Below are positions 1 through 7,925 of a DNA stretch of 21,765 nucleotides, piece by piece. Each line of letters begins with the position of its first letter. Position 1 is the first letter of the stretch. Both the position numbers and the translations under genes were made by a program. Source of the DNA: Halobacteriales archaeon (lineage in GTDB: Archaea; Halobacteriota; Halobacteria; Halobacteriales; SKSH01); assembly GCA_007118075.1 (NCBI GenBank), contig SKSH01000101.1, positions 1-21,765 of the forward strand. Reading direction: 5' to 3'. Under the pieces are notes generated by a model. That model was not told where the DNA came from. It ran no database searches and worked only from the letters and a program-made list of their open reading frames with translations.

Positions 1-1283
1 TACACGCCATTGACACCAGCGAACGCGAGTTGCCCACCCAATCCGAGCAGGATCACCGTGATGATGGCTGCATTCACGAGGTCTTTCTGCTGGATCGCCG
101 AGTGCAGCCCATCGGCGAACCAGGCTAGACCGACTCCGGCAGGGATCGCCAGTGGGATGAGCACATGCATCGTCAACCATGCTGGGTTGTGGACACTTGC
201 GGCGAGTGGATATCCGATGAGACTGACGAACCCCCAGTATGAGGCGAACATGACGAGCTCCCGCGTCTGATCCCGGTATCGTTCAAGCAGGAAGCCGAGG
301 ATGGCGAGCCCGAACAGGGCGAGTCCACCGTATCCGATGGCATCGATCATGTTCTCCAGCTGTCGGAGGTAGTGTTCGTATAGGGTCCCTGTCTCACCAT
401 CCGGACTCCAATTGGTGATCCCACGGTGAAGCGGTTCGATGAAGCCGGTCCTGAACACGTCTCCGAGTGATGTTGGGCGGAGGAATGCCTCGAAGAAGCC
501 GATCTGTCCAGGTCCCCTTGGGAGATAGAAGAACGTGACGATCATGACGAAGATCCCTCCGGCAAGGGCGGCGTGACCGGCGAATCGGTAGGCTTGTGGC
601 AGCTGGTCGCGACCCCGTGGATCGAGCTCTTCGATCGTCGGGAGTCTGGTTTCGATCCGAGCTGCGACCCGATTCAGCCCCTGTCGGTATGTCGTATGAT
701 CGATGATCAACAACGCTGCACCCACCCAGACCACGAGGTAGATGATAGCGTTCTCCTTGGTGGTGAATCCGAGGGCTACCAGGGCGGTGGCAGCGTAGAG
801 GTATCGCCCCCGCCGCGTCTCGAGATACCGGATGAGTAACCCGAATCCAGCAAGCATGAAGGCGGCCAGGAGCAGGTCATTGCGCATGAACCGACTGTAG
901 TAGAGGATGACCGGGGTAACCGCGAGTAATCCGGCCATGGAGACGACCTCCCATGGTCGAAGCCGGTTACGAAAGAGCAAGGCTGCGGCAGGTAACATCG
1001 CTCCGGCGAATGCGACGAGCAGCCGAGCGGTGGTATCTGACGCACCAAGGAGTGGAAAGGTGATGTCGCCGTTGACGATGTGTAAGAACGGTCCGTGCGT
1101 GATCGGTCGGTACTCGTAGATACCGGTGTTCGTGTACTGCAGTGCGAAGTAGGCGACTCGAGCCTCGTCCCAGTGAGCCACTCGTTGGCCGAGGCCGATC
1201 AGCCGTAACACGAGGGCAATTAGGACGATGGCACCCACCGCAAGGATGAGGGTGTCATTCGTGTACCGACGGAGGTCGACCAT
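1..1283 (-). CDS. Agl23-like polytopic membrane protein (C-terminus beyond the window)
   Basis: An uninterrupted reading frame of 427 codons runs from an ATG at 1283 off the left edge, so the C-terminal part is missing. The protein starts with a short basic stretch, then a hydrophobic helix (about residues 10-30), then HWDEARVAYFALQY and EYRPITHGPF. Next come several membrane segments with the motifs YYSRFMRNDLLLAAFML and FTTKENAIIYLVVW. These motifs match, from memory, the haloarchaeal family described as flippase activity-associated protein Agl23, which resembles GT-C/PMT-type glycosyltransferases. In that superfamily the acidic residue after the first helix (here in WDE) is the usual catalytic position on the outer face. 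A role in surface glycosylation is inferred from the family. No other glycosylation gene is visible nearby. It diverges from ribH, and the two share an AT-rich box between them. Confidence 0.8.
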   Translation of the reverse strand, partial: MVDLRRYTNDTLILAVGAIVLIALVLRLIGLGQRVAHWDEARVAYFALQYTNTGIYEYRPITHGPFLHIVNGDITFPLLGASDTTARLLVAFAGAMLPAAALLFRNRLRPWEVVSMAGLLAVTPVILYYSRFMRNDLLLAAFMLAGFGLLIRYLETRRGRYLYAATALVALGFTTKENAIIYLVVWVGAALLIIDHTTYRQGLNRVAARIETRLPTIEELDPRGRDQLPQAYRFAGHAALAGGIFVMIVTFFYLPRGPGQIGFFEAFLRPTSLGDVFRTGFIEPLHRGITNWSPDGETGTLYEHYLRQLENMIDAIGYGGLALFGLAILGFLLERYRDQTRELVMFASYWGFVSLIGYPLAASVHNPAWLTMHVLIPLAIPAGVGLAWFADGLHSAIQQKDLVNAAIITVILLGLGGQLAFAGVNGV

Positions 1284-1308
1284 TTGGCCCGAGCAATGAG
1301 GGGCGAGG

Positions 1309-1314
1309 TAAAAA
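1309..1314. promoter_or_regulatory. Shared TATA-like box between divergent Agl23-like gene and ribH
   Basis: The only A/T run in the 53-bp divergent gap is TAAAAA. Its centre lies about 26 nt before the ribH ATG at 1337 and about 28 nt before the membrane-protein ATG at 1283. Read in either direction it is at the distance expected for a leaderless haloarchaeal transcript. Use by both genes is inference. Confidence 0.45.
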
Positions 1315-1336
1315 CCGTCTCGACACCGTCATCGCT

Positions 1337-1771
1337 ATGGCGCCAAGCGACCCTCACCTCCGTATGAGCAGACTCGGATTCGTGGTGGCCACCTATCACG
1401 GGCCGTTGATCGAGGAGATGGTGCAGCAGGCATCCGACCGTGCGGCCGAGCTGGATGCGTCCGTGGCGGCGACACACGAGGTCACCGGTGTCTACGACAC
1501 CGTCTTGCCGGCTGATCGACTTGCCCGGCGAGAGGATATCGATGCGGTGGTCGTTATCGGGGCGATCATCACGGGAGAAACCCGACACGATGCGGTCATC
1601 GGCCACGCGGTCGCGATGAACCTCCAGCGCGTCTCACTCGAGCAGGACACGCCGGTTACCTTGGGGATCACCGGCCCAGGGATGGACGCAGATGAGGCTC
1701 GAGATCGGGTTGATTATGCCGCTTCGGCGGTCGAGGCGGCCGTCGAACTGGTGACCGAGCTGGACGACTAG
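1337..1771 (+). CDS. ribH: 6,7-dimethyl-8-ribityllumazine synthase
   Basis: RibH condenses 5-amino-6-ribitylamino-uracil with 3,4-dihydroxy-2-butanone 4-phosphate to give the lumazine precursor of riboflavin, in the cytoplasm. The 144-residue protein shows the short archaeal form of the family: LGFVVATYHGPLIEEM at the N-terminus, VTGVYDTVLPADRLARR, the diagnostic VVVIGAIITGETRHDAVIG loop and TPVTLGITGPG. The His in TRHD is the usual catalytic position. Family homologues normally start near Met10 (1364), but a TATA-like box at 1309-1314 fits a leaderless mRNA beginning at 1337, so 1337 is kept. The TAG stop shares a CTAG tetranucleotide with the stop of the convergent ribL gene. Having a lumazine synthase beside an FAD synthase suggests a small flavin locus. 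Confidence 0.93.
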   Translation: MAPSDPHLRMSRLGFVVATYHGPLIEEMVQQASDRAAELDASVAATHEVTGVYDTVLPADRLARREDIDAVVVIGAIITGETRHDAVIGHAVAMNLQRVSLEQDTPVTLGITGPGMDADEARDRVDYAASAVEAAVELVTELDD

Positions 1772-2205
1772 CCGTAGCGTTGGACGATCCGCTCGATGAT
1801 ATCACCTGAAGAAAGCAGTTCACTGCCAGCTCCCTCGTAGGGTCCAACCCGTTCAACTGAGCAGTCGAGCCCCCGATCTGCTAGCTCGGCCTTGATCGCC
1901 GATGGATCGTGATGCTGGTCATATCCGAGGGTGATGATGTCTGGGTCGAGCGCTTCGATCGGGTTGAAGATGTCCGATGGATGGCCGATGCGTGCATTGT
2001 CGACCATCCTGAACGCGCTGATCACGGCACAGCGCTGACTTGCTGGAAGGATCGGCGGCTCCTTGTGATCGATGTTCGATCGGCGAGAGACGATGACCTC
2101 GAGATGATCCCCAAGGGCCGCTGACGCCTCGAGGTAGTGGATATGTCCCGGGTGGACGATATCGAACGTTCCCTGTGCGACCACAACGGTCCGATCTTCG
2201 GTCAT
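1768..2205 (-). CDS. ribL: Archaeal FAD synthase (nucleotidyltransferase fold)
   Basis: RibL transfers AMP from ATP to FMN, giving FAD, the last step of archaeal flavin cofactor synthesis. The 145-residue protein has the cytidylyltransferase-like N-terminus VAQGTFDIVHPGHIHYL with the HxGH nucleotide-binding motif (His18, His21). It also has DPDIITLGYDQHHD in the middle and a C-terminal SSGDIIERI, where SSGDI replaces the usual SSTxI signature. The length is normal for the family. Its ATG overlaps the stop of the upstream JAMM gene in an ATGA-type 4-nt overlap, so the two are almost certainly co-transcribed and translationally coupled. Its stop overlaps that of convergent ribH. A related glycerol-3-phosphate cytidylyltransferase activity is the main alternative, but the ribH neighbour favours FAD synthase. 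Confidence 0.88.
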   Translation of the reverse strand: MTEDRTVVVAQGTFDIVHPGHIHYLEASAALGDHLEVIVSRRSNIDHKEPPILPASQRCAVISAFRMVDNARIGHPSDIFNPIEALDPDIITLGYDQHHDPSAIKAELADRGLDCSVERVGPYEGAGSELLSSGDIIERIVQRYG

Positions 2206-2702
2206 CTGCTGGACAACTCCTGGTCGATATCCGCCTGGGTAAAATCGAAGAAGTCCTCGGCGTCGGGTACATGTACGTCGAGGACGGGAAGTTCTCGCGG
2301 TTTGCCCTGCCGGTCGAAGGCACGCCAGTCACTTGCGCCGTAGGGCGCACCCATGATGATATGGACATCGCCCTTGCCGAAGGTCTGGATGTCTTGTTGG
2401 CTCGGTCGAAGGACGCCATTTGGATGTGAGTGTACCGACCCGACACTGCGCAGATCGTTCGGGATAACCCAACTCTTCACCGATGCCTGCACCGGACTCG
2501 AGGACGTCCCGGGCATGACGAGGATATCGGTGATGACGACACCGTCCTCCTCGAGGCCCACTTCTGCGGCTGGAACTGCCCGGAGCCGGCCCATGTACTC
2601 GTTGGGGTGGGTCTGCTCGGCGCTCTCAAGGGCGAAATCGATCGTCTCTCTGGCGATGCCGAGGACCTCCCTCGAGCTGAACAGTGAATCGAACAGGCCC
2701 AT
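2202..2702 (-). CDS. JAMM/MPN-domain metalloprotease-like protein
   Basis: The JAMM (MPN+) zinc protease signature is complete: Glu35 in HPNEYMGRL, then His91-x-His93-x7-Ser101-x2-Asp104 in VHSHPNGVLRPSQQD. The two His and Asp bind zinc, and Glu is the general base. In haloarchaea, JAMM proteins include desampylases that remove ubiquitin-like SAMP proteins from targets or process them. Which substrate this one uses cannot be told from sequence. The start is taken at MGLFDSLF (166 aa). An upstream in-frame Met at 2750 would add 16 unlikely residues, and a weak TTTAG box at 2731-2735 fits transcription from just before 2702. The gene overlaps downstream ribL by 4 nt and diverges from the DHH gene at 2806. 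Confidence 0.85.
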   Translation of the reverse strand: MGLFDSLFSSREVLGIARETIDFALESAEQTHPNEYMGRLRAVPAAEVGLEEDGVVITDILVMPGTSSSPVQASVKSWVIPNDLRSVGSVHSHPNGVLRPSQQDIQTFGKGDVHIIMGAPYGASDWRAFDRQGKPRELPVLDVHVPDAEDFFDFTQADIDQELSSR

Positions 2703-2772
2703 CTGCCCGGATGATAGCCCCCTGGCGGTGCTAAACGTTCCGCCACGCACCGGCGCGCGCGTTCAAAAGGAG

Positions 2773-2778
2773 TTAAAC
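2773..2778 (+). promoter_or_regulatory. TATA-like box for the DHH phosphoesterase gene
   Basis: TTAAAC is centred about 30 nt before the ATG at 2806, in a gap that is otherwise GC-rich. This supports 2806 as the true start and rejects the in-frame extension back to 2353, which would overlap the JAMM gene. Confidence 0.5.
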
Positions 2779-2805
2779 GAACCAGGAACCTACCGAAGCT
2801 CAGCG

Positions 2806-4683
2806 ATGACCGCTGAATCACAGATCGACGATGCGTCTGCCGGACCGGTTCGACTTGACCCGGCCGCCACCGTCGATGACATTGAACCCGATACCCCGTA
2901 CGTTGCCACCATTAATGGTATCGTCGAATACGGTATTTTCGTCGATCTCAACGAATCGATCTCGGGCCTCGTACACGAATCGAACCTCGAAGGAACCTAC
3001 GCCGTTGGCGACACGGTCGTCGTCGAGCTCGATCGGATCCGAGATAACGGTGATATCTCATTCCTGCCCCGCACCGACCTCGAAGCACCTGAACCCGAGG
3101 TCGAGGAACCCCCGAGCGGGCCAGTCACGGCGGACGGATTACTCGACCACCTCGGTCAATCGGTGACCATCGAGGGGCGCATCACCCAGATTAAACAGAC
3201 GAGCGGCCCGACGTTATTCCACGTCTCGACCGGCGACGGAATCCTCATCGCCGCAGCATTCGAGCGGGCCGGTATCCGGGCACATCCCGATGTCGAACTA
3301 GGGGACGTTGTCAGAATCGCCGGTGAGGTCCAACGCTACGATGGGTCGGTACAGCTAGAATCAGAGGCGGTGACGGTACTCGAAGGCGAGCAGCGTTCGG
3401 GCGTCGAGACCGCCATCTCCGAGCAGCGAGCGGCAGCTGGGACTCCACCGTCGATCGATCCACTCGTCGAGTGGGACTCACTCGACACCATCTGGCCCTC
3501 GCTTGAGGATGTAGCATCACGGCTTCGAGGGGCCCTGCTGGAGGGTCGACCGGTGCGGATTCGCCATCATGCTGACGTCGACGGTATCTGTGCCAGCGTC
3601 CCGTTGCAACTGGCACTCGAATCGTTTGCCACACAGGTCCACCATGACGGCGATGCGGCGAACTACCTCGTCCGGCGGTTGCCGAGCAAGGCTCCCTTTT
3701 ACGAGATGGCCGATGCGACCCGCGACCTCAACCGGGCACTCGAGGAGCAAGACCGCCACGGACAGCAGCTCCCCCTCGTCATCATGCTCGACAATGGCTC
3801 GACTGCCGAGGATGCTCCGGCGATCGAGACGCTGCAGAACTACGGTCTCTCGATCATCACCATCGACCACCACTTCCCCGACCATGCGGCGGTCGAACCG
3901 TACCTCGACGCCCACGTCAATCCGTATCTCATTGACGAGGATTACCGGATGACGACGGCGATGATGGCCGTTGAGGTGGCTCGGATGGTCGACCCTGACG
4001 TGACTGACAAGGTATCCCAGCTACCGGCCATCGCCGGGACAGCAGACCGCTCTGAGGCTGCTGCCATGGAGGACTACCTCGAACTCGCTAGTCGTGATAC
4101 CGAGTGGATCCAGCGGATCACCGAGGCGGTCGACTATGCCGCCCATTGGCTCGGTTACCGGGCTGGCCGACATCTCATCGAGGATCTCCTCGCGGTCGAT
4201 ACCGACGAGGCGCATCACGAACGCGTGGTCGAGCTCCTCTCTTCGCGGGCCCGAACGGAGGTGGAGCATCAACTCGAGGCGGCAAGCTCACATCTCGAGC
4301 GTGATGATCTCCCGAATGGTGCCACGCTGCACACGATCGATCTCGATCGATTCGCGCATCGTCACATCTACCCCGCCCCTGGGAAGACCACAACCGCCAT
4401 CCACGACCATCTGGTCGCCGAGACCGGCGGAGATCCGATGATCACCATCGGATACGGTAGCGATTTCGCCGTGCTTCGGAGCGATGGGGTTCGCCTGGAC
4501 ATCCCCGAGATCGTCGACGAGCTGACCGAATCCATCCGTGGAGGTGGTGTCAGCGGTGGTGGTCACCTGGTCGTCGGATCCATCAGGTTCGTTGGCGGTC
4601 GACGCAAGGAGGTACTTGACTCACTCATCGGCCATCTCGGTGACGCCCCGATCGATGCCGATACCGGTGTATCCAGCGATTAA
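2806..4683 (+). CDS. DHH-family phosphoesterase with S1 and OB domains (archaeal RecJ-like)
   Basis: This 625-residue protein has, in order: an S1 RNA-binding domain (about 30-87, with NGIVEYGIFVDL and SGLVHESNLEGTY), an OB-fold of the tRNA-anticodon/ssDNA-binding type (about 110-195), a DHH catalytic domain and a DHHA1 domain. The RHHADVDG motif (near 252-258), MLDNGSTAED and TIDHHFPDH (near 352-360) are the metal ligands expected for RecJ-type phosphoesterases, and GGGVSGGGHLVVGS (near 577-590) is the DHHA1 glycine motif. All key residues look intact, so a manganese-dependent single-strand nuclease or phosphodiesterase is expected. The S1 plus OB architecture is common in haloarchaea. Whether DNA or RNA is the substrate is unknown. 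It has its own promoter. Its TAA stop shares a TTAA tetranucleotide with the convergent phospholipase D-like gene. Confidence 0.88.
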   Translation: MTAESQIDDASAGPVRLDPAATVDDIEPDTPYVATINGIVEYGIFVDLNESISGLVHESNLEGTYAVGDTVVVELDRIRDNGDISFLPRTDLEAPEPEVEEPPSGPVTADGLLDHLGQSVTIEGRITQIKQTSGPTLFHVSTGDGILIAAAFERAGIRAHPDVELGDVVRIAGEVQRYDGSVQLESEAVTVLEGEQRSGVETAISEQRAAAGTPPSIDPLVEWDSLDTIWPSLEDVASRLRGALLEGRPVRIRHHADVDGICASVPLQLALESFATQVHHDGDAANYLVRRLPSKAPFYEMADATRDLNRALEEQDRHGQQLPLVIMLDNGSTAEDAPAIETLQNYGLSIITIDHHFPDHAAVEPYLDAHVNPYLIDEDYRMTTAMMAVEVARMVDPDVTDKVSQLPAIAGTADRSEAAAMEDYLELASRDTEWIQRITEAVDYAAHWLGYRAGRHLIEDLLAVDTDEAHHERVVELLSSRARTEVEHQLEAASSHLERDDLPNGATLHTIDLDRFAHRHIYPAPGKTTTAIHDHLVAETGGDPMITIGYGSDFAVLRSDGVRLDIPEIVDELTESIRGGGVSGGGHLVVGSIRFVGGRRKEVLDSLIGHLGDAPIDADTGVSSD

Positions 4684-6320
4684 TCTGGTTGGGTGAATCG
4701 CTCTTTTTCCTGGGCATCGACTCCCTCAAGGTGAAGTCGTCTGGCGTGTTCACCGACGAGCCCAGCGGCCGCGAGCGCGGCGATGAGGAAGGCGATCGGA
4801 AGCGTCCACCGATCGGTGGTCGTGGCCGGCCAATCTGCCTCGAAGACCTCGATGAAGTAGTCCGCGACCGATTCACCCTCGAGGATGACCGCCACCTCCC
4901 GGTTGTTCCTGAGCGAGTGATTATTCCAGTTGATCGAGCCGACGGCGGCAGCACGGTCGTCGACGACGATCCCCTTCGCATGGATGCGGTCGAACGTCGA
5001 GGTCCGATCGACGAGTGCCACCTCGATGTCGAGTCCTTCTGCCTCAGCGATGTGGTCGAGCGTCTTGGCGAGTTCACGGTTCTCATCACGGACATACCAC
5101 CGGTCAGCGAGCAAGATCTTGACCGAGACACCAGATCTGGCCCGATCGATCGCCTCAGCCAACAGTGGGAAGTCAGGATCGCTGATGCTGACTTGTTTGA
5201 TATGGATCGAATCCTCGGCCGACGCGAGCAGCTCACGCAGCGCTTCCTCGGCGTTATCAGGGGCGACGATGAGCGTCGTCTTGATCTGTTCGTGTGCGCT
5301 TGGTGGATGTCCCTCCGGGTATGAACCGTTCGCTGGATCGACGGCATGACGGTTGAGCTCATCACGCACCTCGTCCCAATCGATCGCATCGCGCCAGTCG
5401 CTATCGGCATGGAACACCGCCGCCGCCTCGTCAGCGAGCTTCGCTGACTCGATGACCACCGCCCAGCCACGACTGGCCTGACCACCGGTTCCAGCTGGCT
5501 TGAAGTTCTCAGTCGTCACGAGGAGCCGGTCGTCAGCGATGATATACTTCGGATGGTGGTAGCCATATCGTGCATACGGCCCTCGGTGGACGGTGACCGG
5601 GATATCCGCCTCGACGAGGGCATCGAGGGCGTTTGCGTACGGTTTCGTGATACCACCGACCGGTCGGCCCTCGGCGTGCACGGTAACCTCAAGTCCGCGT
5701 GCTGCCGCCTCGATCAACGCGTCTGTGAGTATTTCGTCGCCGAGTTCGTACCCACCGAGATAGATGCGTTCTGTACTCGAATCGAGCACCTCGATGACGG
5801 CTGTGGGTGAATCAGGGAGGACGAACGTCGTCACACTGGCGCTGTCGGCTGCCGGATCGAACGTGGTCGCTGAAAGTGGGACCCACGGATCGCTCTCATC
5901 CCTGATCCAGAGATTTGCCCGTGGTGCTCGAGTGTCGTATCCCACCGAATCGACCGGGATTCCGTCAATCTCGAGGGTGACCGTCTCTCCATCGACGGCA
6001 AGTTGTAACCATCCCTCGAGCTGATACACGGGCATGTCGAGGTAGCCCTCGACGAGCGCTGGGTGGTGACTGAACGCGACGACCCCCTCGGTCTCGATTG
6101 GTGGGGGCTTGGCCGATTGGATGCCGTCATCGAGGAACAGCCAACCGGAGAGGTTCGTCCGTTCGGGGATCGAGACGACGATGAACTCCCCATCGTTCCC
6201 CTGATGGATGGTGTTGGGGTAGAGGGCGACGATCTCGATGTCGGTCGTGTTGCCCTCTGGGATGAGCTCACCGGTGGGCGAACCGGCCGTGAGGACGATG
6301 ATGAACGATATCTCCCACAC
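4680..6320 (-). CDS. Secreted or membrane-anchored phospholipase D-like protein
   Basis: The 546-residue protein has two complete HKD motifs: His256-x-Lys258-x4-Asp263 (in YHHPKYIIADDRLLVTTENF) and His447-x-Lys449-x4-Asp454 (in RIHAKGIVVDDRAAAVGSIN). Both halves of a PLD active site are therefore in one chain. Before them, residues 27-130 form a beta-rich region resembling a lamin-tail/extracellular beta-sandwich domain (IEIVALYPNT, GWLFLDD). The N-terminus is short and hydrophobic (ISFIIVLTAG), and one clear helix lies near the C-terminus (about 506-523), followed by a charged tail. Placement on the outer face is inferred. PLD-like enzymes cut or transfer phosphodiesters in lipids or nucleic acids, and the substrate here is unknown. 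The start is GTG: an in-frame stop lies 36 nt upstream and no better ATG follows. It converges on the DHH gene with a 4-nt overlap. Confidence 0.82.
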   Translation of the reverse strand: MWEISFIIVLTAGSPTGELIPEGNTTDIEIVALYPNTIHQGNDGEFIVVSIPERTNLSGWLFLDDGIQSAKPPPIETEGVVAFSHHPALVEGYLDMPVYQLEGWLQLAVDGETVTLEIDGIPVDSVGYDTRAPRANLWIRDESDPWVPLSATTFDPAADSASVTTFVLPDSPTAVIEVLDSSTERIYLGGYELGDEILTDALIEAAARGLEVTVHAEGRPVGGITKPYANALDALVEADIPVTVHRGPYARYGYHHPKYIIADDRLLVTTENFKPAGTGGQASRGWAVVIESAKLADEAAAVFHADSDWRDAIDWDEVRDELNRHAVDPANGSYPEGHPPSAHEQIKTTLIVAPDNAEEALRELLASAEDSIHIKQVSISDPDFPLLAEAIDRARSGVSVKILLADRWYVRDENRELAKTLDHIAEAEGLDIEVALVDRTSTFDRIHAKGIVVDDRAAAVGSINWNNHSLRNNREVAVILEGESVADYFIEVFEADWPATTTDRWTLPIAFLIAALAAAGLVGEHARRLHLEGVDAQEKERFTQPD

Positions 6321-6354
6321 TACCTCTGGTTGTCCCGGTCTGGCACTTGAACCC

Positions 6355-6376
6355 GTTTACACCGACTTAAGTAAAC
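6355..6376. promoter_or_regulatory. Inverted TATA-like boxes in a divergent promoter
   Basis: GTTTAC (6355-6360) and its exact reverse complement GTAAAC (6371-6376) are separated by 10 bp. The right copy is about 25 nt before the ATG at 6398 of the small membrane gene. The left copy, read on the minus strand, is about 37 nt before the GTG at 6320 of the phospholipase D-like gene. They probably serve the two divergent genes, although they could also be an operator. Confidence 0.45.
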
Positions 6377-6397
6377 CCGTCTCGTGGGTTGACCCGT

Positions 6398-6640
6398 ATG
6401 TCGTATCTCCTCTGGGCCGAGCTGGCGGCGTACGCGCTTGGAACGGTTGGTGGTGGACTGCTCTTTCTCGAGTTCTTCCAGATGCCGCCGTACATCACGT
6501 ACAATGAGGATCGAGATCGCTACCGGATCACGGTCATGCAGGATAATATCGACGAGTACACGTCCCTCGGTCGAGCCGGAGCGCTGATGCTCGCCGGTTC
6601 ATTCGCACTGTTGTTCACCGTCCGCTTACTTGGTGCCTGA
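6398..6640 (+). CDS. Small two-helix membrane protein of unknown function
   Basis: This 80-residue protein has a hydrophobic helix at about 5-27 (LWAELAAYALGTVGGGLLFL). A charged middle part follows (YNEDRDRYRITVMQDNIDEY), then a second helix at about 61-78. No enzyme motif is visible and I do not recognise the family. The ATG at 6398 is preferred over an in-frame TTG at 6389, because a TATA-like box at 6371-6376 places the transcript start at this ATG. The acidic loop and clean promoter support a real gene. It ends 6 nt before the stop of the convergent HEAT-repeat gene and diverges from the phospholipase D-like gene. Confidence 0.7.
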   Translation: MSYLLWAELAAYALGTVGGGLLFLEFFQMPPYITYNEDRDRYRITVMQDNIDEYTSLGRAGALMLAGSFALLFTVRLLGA

Positions 6641-6646
6641 ACGAGT

Positions 6647-7861
6647 TCAGGCAGCCTCGACACTGAGCGAGGTGGCAGCACGATCTGCCTGGACCATGAC
6701 GAGGTACTCACGATCGCCCGTATACTGGCTGACAATCTCGAGTGCGTCGACCGTCCCGATCTCGTTGAGCGCCCATGCCGCACTGGCTCGAACGTTCCCA
6801 GCTGCATCGGACTCCAGGACGTCGGCGAGTGGCTCGATGGCCCTGGTGTCACCGAGCATACCGAGGGTCCGAGCAGCGGTCGACCGAACCACTGGATCGT
6901 CGGCGACAAGCCGGTCGGCGACCGTCTGTGCGGCCGCAGGGCTCCCGATTCGCCCGAGTGTCTGGAGGATCGTCAGCTCGAGCGGCCGATTGGTTCCCTC
7001 CTCGAGGTATTCACACAGCATCTCAACCGGTTCGTCGTCTCCGATGCGACCGAGCACTTCGATGGCATCCTGATTGCGGCGCTTTGCCAGCTGAAGCATC
7101 TCATCAAGTGCCTCGGCTGGACCCAATCGCTTGAGCGATTCCATCGCGTGCTCCTCCATGAAGTCGGAATCTAGCAGATCCATCGCGAGGAGGATCATGT
7201 CCGCATTGCCTGCCTGCTCGTGTGCCTTCAGAGCACTCCACTCCGGTGGGTAATCCTTGCGGTGGTCGAGGATATCGTAGAATCCACTCACCTCGAGTTT
7301 CTCACGGACAGAGAGGTCGTCCCAAGTCTCTGCCTCGTCAAGCGTTGCCGCGAGTGTCTCAGCCGCCTCGAGGGCGGCGGCGATGCGCTCGCTGTCGTCG
7401 TCTGGATCGAGCCCGGCTGCCTCGATCGATTCGATGGCGGCCTGGACGGCGGCTACCGCGGCGTCAGTGCCAGCTTCGACCTCGTAATCAGGGAGTACCT
7501 CGAGCTCCTCATCGAGGAAGGCGGTCACCGATTGTGTGACCGTCTCGAGACCACGTTCGGTCCACTCCTCGCCCTCGATCGTCGAGATACATGCCTCGAG
7601 TACCGAGACAACATCTTCGGCATACGGTCCACGTTCTTCTTCGAGGGTGCCAGCTAGCATGTCGACCTCCTCGACGAGCTCTTCGATGGCCCCCTCGTCA
7701 TCAGTAGCGTCCTCCTCGAGTTGGCCTACCTCTGCCTCGAGCGTCTCAAGCTCCTCTTCGACAGCCTGGTAGTCGGCCTCGAGCGATGCCTCCTCCAACC
7801 GCTCAGCGAGCGCTTCGATGCGCTCACGCAGGTCATCTGGGTCTGGTATGTCCTCGCTCAT
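6647..7861 (-). CDS. Coiled-coil and HEAT-repeat protein
   Basis: This 404-residue, very acidic protein has two parts. Residues 5-80 are a heptad-rich coiled coil (LRERIEALAERLEEASLEAD and following). The C-terminal half is a row of HEAT/PBS-lyase-type helical repeats, for example LGRIGDDEPVEMLCEYLEEG, TLGRIGSPAAAQTVADRLVA and TLGMLGDTRAIEPLADVLES. Such repeats form protein-binding solenoids. No catalytic residue is visible, so a scaffold or adaptor role is inferred. It lies 64 bp downstream of the pssA-like gene on the same strand with no obvious TATA box in between, so the two may share a transcript. Its stop lies 6 nt from that of the convergent small membrane gene. Confidence 0.85.
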   Translation of the reverse strand: MSEDIPDPDDLRERIEALAERLEEASLEADYQAVEEELETLEAEVGQLEEDATDDEGAIEELVEEVDMLAGTLEEERGPYAEDVVSVLEACISTIEGEEWTERGLETVTQSVTAFLDEELEVLPDYEVEAGTDAAVAAVQAAIESIEAAGLDPDDDSERIAAALEAAETLAATLDEAETWDDLSVREKLEVSGFYDILDHRKDYPPEWSALKAHEQAGNADMILLAMDLLDSDFMEEHAMESLKRLGPAEALDEMLQLAKRRNQDAIEVLGRIGDDEPVEMLCEYLEEGTNRPLELTILQTLGRIGSPAAAQTVADRLVADDPVVRSTAARTLGMLGDTRAIEPLADVLESDAAGNVRASAAWALNEIGTVDALEIVSQYTGDREYLVMVQADRAATSLSVEAA

Positions 7862-7925
7862 GGGTCCTTGGTCGGCACCTTCTGGCGGGTACCGCTTCGT
7901 GGCCGTAGCGTGGCCCGAACGCGCC

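Noticed and set aside
2353..2805. N-terminal extension of the DHH phosphoesterase frame
   Set aside because: It overlaps the JAMM gene on the other strand, has no haloarchaeal composition, and a TATA-like box supports the start at 2806.
4689..5324. Plus-strand frame of 211 codons with acidic composition
   Set aside because: It is antisense to the phospholipase D-like gene, whose two HKD motifs are clear. Acidic antisense frames are common in GC-rich haloarchaeal genes.
4625..5485. Long minus-strand frame of 286 codons
   Set aside because: It is Arg/Ser-rich and acid-poor, a shadow of the phospholipase D-like gene in another frame.
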